Below are positions 16,840-23,855 of a stretch of DNA of 64,000 nucleotides, piece after piece. The position numbers and the translations under genes are program-made. Where the stretch lies: positions 4,774,001 through 4,838,000 of the forward strand of contig NZ_CP034689.1 in assembly GCF_003994415.1 (NCBI RefSeq), given 5' to 3'. The notes beneath the pieces were generated by a model. It was not told the origin of the DNA and searched no databases. It saw nothing but the letters and a program-made list of their open reading frames with translations. Each line of letters begins with the position of its first letter. Position 1 is the first letter of the stretch. The stretch comes from Achromobacter spanius (GTDB lineage: Bacteria > Pseudomonadota > Gammaproteobacteria > Burkholderiales > Burkholderiaceae_B).

Positions 16840-17898
16840 TTATTCATGGAGAGAGGGAACCTGCACCCGGGATTGCGGATGCGCCTTGATCGGCGCCACG
16901 AATGGCGTCCACGCGATTGAGGTGATTTCACTGAATTCGCGCCATTCTTTGAACCAGTTGCGGCCGCCGTCCATAGATCGGAACAGATGGCCATACTTGG
17001 TGCCGGCGAACACGAGCGACGGATCAGCGGCATGCATGCCGAAGGCCCAGAAGGTTGAGTTGGGCGGCGTGTGCAAAACCGCCGGCTCCCAATGACGCCC
17101 CCGGTCTTCAGACCGGTAGATTTGCGTTCGCTTGCCGGGCGTGCCATCACCGACAGCCACCAGCAGGACGTCTTCTTCGCCTGCCAATGGCTGGATGGTG
17201 CGGGTGTAGTACAGGCCCTCGAAGCGATCCGCTGAACTGGCGCCATGCCAGGCGCCCTCGCCGTGGAGAACATTGGTGTAGACCGAATTGACCGTGCAGA
17301 CCAGGTGTGTGTGCGGTTCCTGGCCAAGCGCCGGCAGGATGCTGATGGCATGAATGTCGCCACTGCTGATTCCATTGCCCGCATTGTCGATGCGCTGCCA
17401 GGTTTCGCCGCGGTCGCCGCTCCGCCAAGCACCACCTTCCTCTACGCCGAACCACACCTCGCTGGTGACCGGGTCCACCACGATGGACAGGATTCGCGGC
17501 CGGTTGACGCCGGCGCAGAACTCCGGAAGTTCCACCGGCAATGGGACCCACGTTTCACCCCCATCCGCCGAGCGAAAAATGCGCGCGCGTGATGGCGCTC
17601 CGGTTCCGGCATAGATCAGCTTGGGGTCGCGCGGGTCGAGCGCCAACGCCCACACGGTCAGTCCATTGGCAGGAGAGTCCAGCCGCCTGAAATGCGCGCC
17701 GCCATCGGTGCTCAGGCAAATGCCGGCATCCGCACCAGCGAAAACGCGTGCGGGATCTGAAGGATCCACCTGCAGGCAACGCACAACGCCATCGAATTCA
17801 ATGGCCTCTCTCAAGCCCAGCCGATGCCAGCTCGCCCCGGCATCCGCACTGCGCAGAATGCCTTGTCCCGCAGTCCCCACCAAGATGGTGCCTTGCAT
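16840..17898 (-). CDS. Asp-box (BNR/sialidase-like) beta-propeller protein
   Basis: A 352-residue protein made of repeated Asp-box blades: RSADAGASW near residue 16, STDGGAHF near 63, RSADGGETW near 108, RSGDRGETW near 162, RSEDRGRHW near 264 and RSMDGGRNW near 310. Spacing is about 45-55 residues, so six or seven blades are likely. There is no signal peptide, unusual because many Asp-box propellers are secreted. The sialidase catalytic Arg triad is not evident, so glycosidase activity is doubtful. It is the first gene of an operon with AA_synth and hydrolase genes. A binding, scaffold or lyase role is possible; I cannot decide between them. Confidence 0.75.
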   Translation of the reverse strand: MQGTILVGTAGQGILRSADAGASWHRLGLREAIEFDGVVRCLQVDPSDPARVFAGADAGICLSTDGGAHFRRLDSPANGLTVWALALDPRDPKLIYAGTGAPSRARIFRSADGGETWVPLPVELPEFCAGVNRPRILSIVVDPVTSEVWFGVEEGGAWRSGDRGETWQRIDNAGNGISSGDIHAISILPALGQEPHTHLVCTVNSVYTNVLHGEGAWHGASSADRFEGLYYTRTIQPLAGEEDVLLVAVGDGTPGKRTQIYRSEDRGRHWEPAVLHTPPNSTFWAFGMHAADPSLVFAGTKYGHLFRSMDGGRNWFKEWREFSEITSIAWTPFVAPIKAHPQSRVQVPSLHE

Positions 17899-17979
17899 GA
17901 TGTCCTCCCCTTGCTTTGATCAGAACCCATCCGAACGAGCGTTTCCCCTAGTTGGAAATAAACGCTCACCACGCCAGAA

Positions 17980-18022
17980 TTGTATGACGATAATTATGTT
18001 TATTCCAGTTTTGTATTATCGT
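17980..18022. promoter_or_regulatory. Putative GntR sites in the propeller/GST divergent promoter
   Basis: TTGTATGAC (17980-17988) and TTGTATTAT (18011-18019) match the motifs found before the GntR and Bug genes. Overlapping them, ACGATAAT (17987-17994) and ATTATCGT (18015-18022) form a perfect inverted repeat. The site lies between the minus-strand operon and the plus-strand GST-Bug pair, in a strongly AT-rich stretch. Confidence 0.5.
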
Positions 18023-18120
18023 TTTAAAGAAAATACAGTTCCTGGCATACGTTTCGTGCATGGACATCGCTGCGGTGACGCTCACGGACACACCAGGCTC
18101 CCCCCTAAGAGAGGCTGACA

Positions 18121-18756
18121 ATGAAGTTCTATCATGAGGTCCGAGGCTGCTCGCTGGCCGTCGATATCGTGGCTCGCGAACTCGGAATCGCGCTCGACCT
18201 GCAATGGGTCGACATGCGTACAAAACAGTTGGGCGACGGCAGCGATTACCTGCTCGTCAATTCGAAAGGCACGGTGCCCACCTTGCAATTGCCGGATGGC
18301 CAGTACCTCAGTGAAGGCGCCGTCATCATGCAGTACCTGGCCGACCAACGCGGCGATACCAAGCTATTCGCACCGCCAGGGTCGCTGGCTCGATATCGCA
18401 TCATGGAGTGGATGAGTTTCATCGCCGCGGACCTGCACAAAGGTGGCTTCATGCCCTTGTTCAAAGCCGTCACGCCACCGCCATACAAGCAGATCGCCCG
18501 CCAATACCTGCACGGCCGTCTGCAATGGGTCAACGACCAGTTGGCTGATCGCGACTTCCTTACGGGGCCTGACTTCACGATTGCGGACGCGCACTGCTAC
18601 ACGATCGCGATGTGGACCCGAGCGCACCAGATCGACACCTCAACATGGCCGCATCTGGAGGCCTATCTGCTTCGTGTAGGCAGTCGCCCGAGCGTACTCG
18701 CCGCCGAACAAGCCGCTCGCCAGCAAGGTGAGCGAGAACGAGCTGTTCAACAGTAA
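18121..18756 (+). CDS. Glutathione S-transferase family protein
   Basis: A 211-residue GST. The thioredoxin-like N-terminal domain has MKFYHEVRGCSLAVDIVARELG with the Cys and Ser typical of beta-class enzymes, the cis-Pro segment GTVPTLQL, and the glutathione-binding SEGAVIMQYL. The all-helical C-terminal domain contains FLTGPDFTIADAHCYTI, the N-capping box. It is divergent from the propeller operon and followed by a Bug gene. In catabolic clusters such GSTs perform isomerisation, thiolysis or dehalogenation steps. A ribosome site (AGAGAGG) precedes the ATG. Confidence 0.9.
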   Translation: MKFYHEVRGCSLAVDIVARELGIALDLQWVDMRTKQLGDGSDYLLVNSKGTVPTLQLPDGQYLSEGAVIMQYLADQRGDTKLFAPPGSLARYRIMEWMSFIAADLHKGGFMPLFKAVTPPPYKQIARQYLHGRLQWVNDQLADRDFLTGPDFTIADAHCYTIAMWTRAHQIDTSTWPHLEAYLLRVGSRPSVLAAEQAARQQGERERAVQQ

Positions 18757-18806
18757 TGCGGGGCCGCGACCGGCCCCCACTGCCTCATCCTGACTGGAGA
18801 ATTGAC

Positions 18807-19775
18807 ATGAGTATGCTGACTCGATGTGTTTTGCTGTGTGTGGGCGCGCTATGCGCCGTATCAGCCAGTGCCGCTGGCTTTCCCTCTGGACCGGTACATC
18901 TGGTCGTCGGGTTCCCGCCTGGCGGTGGCACAGACGGCGCCGCCAGGATCATTGCCGAAAAACTCCCCGCACAACTGGGCCAGCCCACGATTGTTGACAA
19001 CCGGGCAGGCGCCGGCGGCACGCTGGGTGCGCAGAATGTGGCTCGCGCCGCGGCAGATGGCACGACGCTGTTCTTCGGCACTGGCGCCGAACTGATCATC
19101 AATCCGGTCACCCGCAAGACGGCTCCCTACGATGTGCTCAAGAATTTCACGCCCATCGGGGAAGTCGGAAGTGTCAGCTTCGTGCTGGTTGTACCGGCCA
19201 GTTCTCCCATCAAGGACGTACCGTCTCTCATTGAGCGTGCGAAAGCCCACCCGAACCGCTTGAATTTCTCATCGTTCGGCATGGGTTCCACCAATCATAT
19301 GATTGGTGAACTGTTCCTCTCGCGCACCGGCACGAAGGCCACACACATCCCGTATCAAGGGAGCGCGCCAGCAATGACGGCACTGCTGGCGAACGAGGTC
19401 GATTTCACGTTCGAGACGGCAGCTGTCGCCTTACCCCACATCAAATCGGGAAAGTTGCGGGCATTGGCTACGCCGTCGCCCAAGCGCCTACGCGACTTGC
19501 CGGATACGCCCACGCTGCGGGAGTTGGGCTACCAAGAGTTGATAGCAGAAGGCTGGATGGGACTGCTCGGCCCCGCCAGTGTGCCTTCGGACGTCGTCGA
19601 GCGCCTTAATGCCGCTCTGGTCCACGTACTGGAGTTGCCGGACGTCCGTGAGCGGCTTACCGCCCGAGGTGTGGAAGTCTCGCCCGGTTCAGCGCGGCAA
19701 TTCCGTGATCGGCTCGCGGCCGAGCAAAGCAAGTGGCGCCAGGTCGCTCAAAACTCGGGAATATCTCTCGACTGA
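18807..19775 (+). CDS. Bug/TctC family substrate-binding protein
   Basis: A 322-residue periplasmic binding protein with a signal peptide (MSMLTRCVLLCVGALCAVSA, cleavage near SAA-GFP). Characteristic segments are HLVVGFPPGGGTDGAARIIA, NRAGAGGTLGAQNVARA, SSFGMGSTNHMIGELF and HIPYQGSAPAMTALLAN. The start at 18807 has CTGGAGAA upstream; an earlier in-frame codon would add a non-signal-like extension. It follows the GST gene by 50 bases. As with the other Bug genes here, no TctAB membrane genes are present, so it may use a shared permease or act as a sensor. Confidence 0.92.
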   Translation: MSMLTRCVLLCVGALCAVSASAAGFPSGPVHLVVGFPPGGGTDGAARIIAEKLPAQLGQPTIVDNRAGAGGTLGAQNVARAAADGTTLFFGTGAELIINPVTRKTAPYDVLKNFTPIGEVGSVSFVLVVPASSPIKDVPSLIERAKAHPNRLNFSSFGMGSTNHMIGELFLSRTGTKATHIPYQGSAPAMTALLANEVDFTFETAAVALPHIKSGKLRALATPSPKRLRDLPDTPTLRELGYQELIAEGWMGLLGPASVPSDVVERLNAALVHVLELPDVRERLTARGVEVSPGSARQFRDRLAAEQSKWRQVAQNSGISLD

Positions 19776-19835
19776 AGGTCCGCGCGGGGCCGACGCGGCG
19801 GCAGCGTTCGCCCCTATCGACTGCTGGCCAGGCGG

Positions 19836-20477
19836 TCAACGTTCACGCCCAGGGCATGGGTCGGCACAGGCCAGCATGGCCGCGCCGATGGTGGTCTTGC
19901 CCTTGGCAACCAGCGCCTGACCCGCGGATTCAATATCACGCTTGTCCTTGTTCTGGCTCAGCTTGAGCTTGCCGACGACGCGCGTGATCTCCACTTGAAT
20001 GCCTACGATGGCCTTCAGCATCGCATCAATGTATTCCGGGGCGCTGTCGGTCATCTTCCACGGTTTCTCCTGCGACGCCTCGTGCGTGCGCGTCAGGCGG
20101 GCGACAACGCCACGCACATAGCGTTCGTCGTCCTTGATGGTGACGCGGCCATGCACGTGCACGACCTGGTAGTTCCACGTGGGCACCTGCTTGTGCTGCT
20201 CGTGCTTGCTGGGATACCAGTTTGGCGAGATGTAGGCATCCCCGGCCCGGAACACGACCAGCACTTCGCTGCCGTCGGCGACCTCGCGCCACACCGGGTT
20301 GTTGCGGGCCACGTGGCCGTGCAAGACGGCGCGCTCGCCCACCTCTAGCTCGAAGGGAAGATGATTGGCGTCCAGGCCCTCCGGGCCGTGGGTAACCAGC
20401 ATCCCCAGCGGCTGGGCCCGAATCAGGCCGTAGAGGGATTCGGAATCAGAAACGGCAAAGTGCTCGGGTACGTACAT
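19836..20477 (-). CDS. FMN-binding negative transcriptional regulator (PaiB-like)
   Basis: A 213-residue protein of the PaiB family, a split-barrel FMN-binding fold. It begins with MYVPEHFAVSD, the normal family start, and has GPEGLDANHLPFEL, HGHVARNNPVW, AYISPNWYPSKHEQHKQVPTWNY and VHVHGRVTI, all strongly typical. In Bacillus, PaiB affects sporulation and protease genes; in proteobacteria the function is unclear. Upstream ATGs would add 16 residues not found in the family. It diverges from a MocR-type regulator gene, an arrangement often seen, so the regulator probably controls it. Confidence 0.88.
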   Translation of the reverse strand: MYVPEHFAVSDSESLYGLIRAQPLGMLVTHGPEGLDANHLPFELEVGERAVLHGHVARNNPVWREVADGSEVLVVFRAGDAYISPNWYPSKHEQHKQVPTWNYQVVHVHGRVTIKDDERYVRGVVARLTRTHEASQEKPWKMTDSAPEYIDAMLKAIVGIQVEITRVVGKLKLSQNKDKRDIESAGQALVAKGKTTIGAAMLACADPCPGRER

Positions 20478-20584
20478 GGCGAAAGGCCTCTGGGGGTCAA
20501 AGATCGGGTAATTGCCCCGCATCATGACCCCAATCTGGCCTAGCAGTAAGATCCAGTTTGCCCGCTTTTCTTTAGACCACTATT

Positions 20585-22078
20585 GTGCGCACCCCCAAGA
20601 GCATCGAACTGCCCGTCCTGTTTCCACTCGACCGCAAGGCAGGCCAGCTCAGCCAGCAACTGGCGCAGCAGTTGCGGCAGTTGATCCGTGCGGGCACGCT
20701 GCGCCCGGGCGAACCGGTGCCCGCCACCCGCCAGTTGGCCGCCGCGCTACAGATCGCGCGCGGCACCGTCGTCGAGGCCTTCGAGCAATTGGTGGCCGAG
20801 GGATATCTGGAGTCCAAGGCGGGAAGCAGCACCACCGTATCCGTCACGCTGACCGAGCGGAACCCAAGCCCCGCCGCAAGCCAGCCCGCAGAAGCGGACA
20901 CCGCGTTTGCGCGCCCCCTGCCAGCCACGGCCGCGCGCTATGCCGGAATTGCGGCCGCCATGGTTCCGCTGCCGGCCGCGCCTTTCGCCATTTCGGTGCC
21001 TGCCGGACCGGTCGCGCCGGATGACACCTGGCGCAAGCTGGGCAACCGCATACGCGCCACCCGCGCCGGCGGGCCGTCCGGTTACGCCGACCCTCAGGGC
21101 CTGCTTGCCCTGCGCAAGGCCATTGCGGATCACGTCCGAAAATCCCGCTCGGTGGTCTGCACCCCGGACCAGGTCATCGTCACGTCCGGCACGCAGCAAG
21201 GGCTGTATCTTGCGTGCCAAGTCTTGCTGGAGGACAGCGATCAGGCCTGGGTGGAAGACCCCGCCTACCTGGGTATCACGTCCATTCTGGAAAGCACGGG
21301 GCGACCCGATCGCATTGTCAGGCTGCCGGTGGACGAACAGGGGCTGAAAGTGGAAGACGGCCTGCGCAAGGCGCCGAACGCGCGCGTTGCCTTCGTGACG
21401 CCTTCGCACCAATATCCGCTTGGCATGCCGATGAGCATGGCTCGGCGCGAAGCCCTGCTGGCTTGGGCCGCGGCCACAAATGCCTGGGTGGTTGAAGACG
21501 ACTACGACAGCGAACTTCGCTATGCAGGGCATCCCTTTCCTGCCCTGCAGGGGCTGGATGGCCGCCGGGTCATCTACCTGGGCACCTTCAGCAAGATCCT
21601 CTTTCCTTCTCTCAGGCTGGGCTACCTGATTGCGCCATCCGACCTGGTCGCCGCGTTTTGCGGCGCCAGGATTGTGATGGACCGGCACCCGGCCACCGCC
21701 GACCAGCATGTGCTTGCCGCCTTCATTGCCGAAGGGCACCTGGACCGGCATATCCGGCGCATCCGGTCCATCTACGCGGACAGCCGGTCGGCGCTTGTCC
21801 AGATCCTGCAGGCCCACTTGCCCGCGCGCCTGGCCCGGGTGCAGCCGATTGAACAAGGCGTGCATCTGCTGGTCTGGCTGGACGATGGTCTGGACGATAT
21901 GGCCATTGCCCGCCTGGCCGCCGAACAAGGCGTTGCCGTGCGCGCCTTGTCTCCCACCTATTCGGATCGCAGCCCCGACAAGCGGCAGGGGCTGATCCTG
22001 GGCTTTGGGGGCTACCCGCAAGACAAGATGATTGCCGCCGCAAGCAAGCTTGCCCAGATCATTGAGCGATGCGCTTAG
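20585..22078 (+). CDS. MocR family PLP-dependent regulator (GntR-aminotransferase fusion)
   Basis: A 497-residue MocR/PdxR-like regulator. The N-terminal GntR winged helix (about residues 20-85) has GTLRPGEPVPATRQLAAAL and ARGTVVEAFEQLVAEGYL. A variable linker leads to a fold-type I aminotransferase domain from about residue 145. Its PLP lysine lies in GTFSKILFPSLRLGY, with the ring-binding Asp in VVEDDYDSELRY. Such proteins sense PLP or an amino acid and do not normally transaminate. The start is a GTG; no better ATG is in frame nearby. It is divergent from the PaiB-like gene, with 107 bases for shared promoters. Confidence 0.9.
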   Translation: MRTPKSIELPVLFPLDRKAGQLSQQLAQQLRQLIRAGTLRPGEPVPATRQLAAALQIARGTVVEAFEQLVAEGYLESKAGSSTTVSVTLTERNPSPAASQPAEADTAFARPLPATAARYAGIAAAMVPLPAAPFAISVPAGPVAPDDTWRKLGNRIRATRAGGPSGYADPQGLLALRKAIADHVRKSRSVVCTPDQVIVTSGTQQGLYLACQVLLEDSDQAWVEDPAYLGITSILESTGRPDRIVRLPVDEQGLKVEDGLRKAPNARVAFVTPSHQYPLGMPMSMARREALLAWAAATNAWVVEDDYDSELRYAGHPFPALQGLDGRRVIYLGTFSKILFPSLRLGYLIAPSDLVAAFCGARIVMDRHPATADQHVLAAFIAEGHLDRHIRRIRSIYADSRSALVQILQAHLPARLARVQPIEQGVHLLVWLDDGLDDMAIARLAAEQGVAVRALSPTYSDRSPDKRQGLILGFGGYPQDKMIAAASKLAQIIERCA

Positions 22079-22185
22079 ACAGCATGCTGCCGGCCTGGCC
22101 GTCAAGCCTTGATCGTGCGTGTTGATTGTGCGTGTTGTTCGCGCGCGCCATGCCGATCGCGGCCCCTCCCAGAGACGAAAATGCA

Positions 22186-22204
22186 TATTAGAATCAATAA
22201 CTTT
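22186..22204. promoter_or_regulatory. Putative Fur box upstream of the sigma factor gene
   Basis: The 19 bases at 22186-22204 match an AATGAGAATCATTATCATT-type Fur site at 14 positions by eye. A perfect inverted repeat AATAAC/GTTATT (22196-22212) overlaps its end. It lies 25 bases before the sigma factor start in an AT-rich patch, the place expected for iron repression. Confidence 0.5.
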
Positions 22205-22229
22205 TTGTTATTTGCCCAAGCGCTACCTC

Positions 22230-22730
22230 ATGTCTCACCCTCCCAAGGCCAGGAAAGACTGGCTCGCCCATTACGCGGAGATGATCGGCAAATGGCGCGG
22301 GCGGGGGCACGAGGATGGCGAAGACGCCATGCACGACACCGTGCTTGGCATGCTGGAAGGCGACGTCGCGGCTATCTATGACCCGCGCGCGTATATGTCC
22401 CGCGGCACCTCCAACCGCCTGGTCAGCCGGCATCGTCACGTCAACACGCTGGACATCACGCCGCTGGACGAGGTGCCGGGCGGCGACCATCCCGCCACGC
22501 CCCCGGCCGATGATGGCGTGCGGTTTCAGCAACTGGCCGATGAGCTCACCCGTGCGCTGGAAGACCTGCCGCCCAAGTGCCGGCAGGTTTATCTGTGGTG
22601 CCGTCTGGAAGGATGGACGCACACCGAAATCGCCCAGGAAATGGGCATCTCGCGCAGCATGGTGGAAAAATACATGACTCGCTCCGTGCGTCACATCAAC
22701 GATCGGCTGCAACACCATGCCCCTTTCTGA
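22230..22730 (+). CDS. FecI-like ECF sigma-70 factor
   Basis: A 166-residue ECF sigma factor of the iron-starvation type. Region 2 holds the DAMHDTVLGMLEGD segment and YMSRGTSNRLVSRHR. Region 4 has LEDLPPKCRQVYLWCRLEGWTHTEIAQEMGISRSMVEKYM, cut here as two overlapping motifs: the LPxxxRxVF-like box and the helix-turn-helix. It should direct transcription of the downstream TonB-dependent receptor when FecR signals ligand binding. The start at 22230 is chosen because the domain begins there; an earlier in-frame ATG would span the Fur box. The last 14 bases overlap the FecR gene. Confidence 0.88.
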   Translation: MSHPPKARKDWLAHYAEMIGKWRGRGHEDGEDAMHDTVLGMLEGDVAAIYDPRAYMSRGTSNRLVSRHRHVNTLDITPLDEVPGGDHPATPPADDGVRFQQLADELTRALEDLPPKCRQVYLWCRLEGWTHTEIAQEMGISRSMVEKYMTRSVRHINDRLQHHAPF

Positions 22731-23733
22731 CTCCCGCCCCCCTGCCTTGCGCCCTGGCGACGACGCGCTGGAACACCCGCGCGACGCGGCGCATTGGTTT
22801 TCGCGCATGCATTCCGGCGAGACCACGGAAGCAGACCAACAGGCATTTGCCGCCTGGTGCAGCGCTGACCCGGCCCATGAACGCGACTATCGCAGGCTGA
22901 CCGCGCAATGGGATGCGGTGTTGTCCCTGCCTGAAACGCGGCTGCGCGGCCTGATGCAAGCCACGCGGGCTGCGCCCCCACCACCCGCGATGTCGCGGCG
23001 GCGCTTCGGCTTGAGAATGGTGGCGGCCTGTGCGCTGCCCGTTGCGGCGGGCCTGCTGGCAGCGCCCTACCTATTCAACTCCGACGAAACGCGGCTGAAC
23101 TACGCCACCCGCAAGGGCGAACGGCGCCAGGTCACGCTGCCTGACGGTTCCATCCTGCACCTGAACGGCGACACCCGCCTGGCCGCCCGCTTCGGCGCCA
23201 ACGAACGCCGGGTGGAACTGTCACAGGGCGAGGCCTTCTTTGAAGTGCGGCACGATACGTCCCGCCCTTTTGTGGTGGAGGGCGGCTTGGGGCAGGTCAC
23301 CGTGACAGGCACCCGCTTCAACGTGCGGCGTGACAGCGACAGCTTGCAAGTCAGCGTCGAATCCGGTTCCGTGCGGCTGGAATCCGGACCCTGGTGGCGC
23401 CACAGTGAACACCGCCTGGGCGCGGGCCAACAGGCCATTGCCTACGCGGACAGCCCGCTAGGCGACGTCACCCAGGTCAATGTCGACAACCTGAGCGCTT
23501 GGCAGCGCGGCAAGATCATCTTCAACAACGTACCGCTGGCCAAGGTCATCAGTGAAATGAACCGCTACCTGATGCAGCCCGCCAGCCTGAACGCGCCCGC
23601 GCTAGGGGCCTACCGCATTTCGGGCGTCTTCAGCGTGGACGATCCGCTGGCCATGATCGACGCTCTGCCCGCCATTGCGCCGGTATCGCTGGACCGCTTG
23701 CCGGACGGTCGGGTCCGTGTCCTGGCGCGCTGA
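22717..23733 (+). CDS. FecR-like anti-sigma factor / sigma regulator
   Basis: A 338-residue FecR protein. The cytoplasmic N-terminus has AAHWFSRMHSGE and FAAWCSADPAHERDYRRL (FecR_N). A single transmembrane segment follows SRRRFGLRMVAACALPVAAGLL at about residues 88-110. The periplasmic FecR domain carries YATRKGERRQVTLPDGS, the usual LNTxS-like LNGDTRL, and GTRFNVRRDSDSLQVSV. The protein passes the signal from the loaded receptor to the sigma factor. It overlaps the sigma gene by 14 bases, so the two are probably translationally coupled. Arg-Arg before the membrane segment also fits Tat-dependent insertion known for some FecR proteins. Confidence 0.9.
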   Translation: MPLSDSRPPALRPGDDALEHPRDAAHWFSRMHSGETTEADQQAFAAWCSADPAHERDYRRLTAQWDAVLSLPETRLRGLMQATRAAPPPPAMSRRRFGLRMVAACALPVAAGLLAAPYLFNSDETRLNYATRKGERRQVTLPDGSILHLNGDTRLAARFGANERRVELSQGEAFFEVRHDTSRPFVVEGGLGQVTVTGTRFNVRRDSDSLQVSVESGSVRLESGPWWRHSEHRLGAGQQAIAYADSPLGDVTQVNVDNLSAWQRGKIIFNNVPLAKVISEMNRYLMQPASLNAPALGAYRISGVFSVDDPLAMIDALPAIAPVSLDRLPDGRVRVLAR

Positions 23734-23757
23734 CGATTTGTAACAACTCTATTACAA

Positions 23758-23776
23758 AATAATAGCGATTCCCATT
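23758..23776. promoter_or_regulatory. Putative Fur box upstream of the TonB-dependent receptor
   Basis: AATAATAGCGATTCCCATT matches the AATGATAATGATTCGCATT form of the Fur site at 15 of 19 positions by eye. Directly upstream, TTTGTAA (23737-23743) and TTACAAA (23752-23758) form a perfect inverted repeat. Both lie in the 122-base gap between the FecR and receptor genes. Confidence 0.5.
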
Positions 23777-23855
23777 CCGGTTTCAAGCCAGCTCATGCGT
23801 CTAGAGAGGAAGGGGCGGACATATCCACGCCGCCCGCCTACCCCCTTTAGAACCG

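Noticed and set aside
16840..17898. Sialidase assignment for the Asp-box protein
   Set aside because: Asp boxes are structural. The catalytic Arg triad and Asp/Tyr-Glu residues of sialidases are not evident, and there is no signal peptide.
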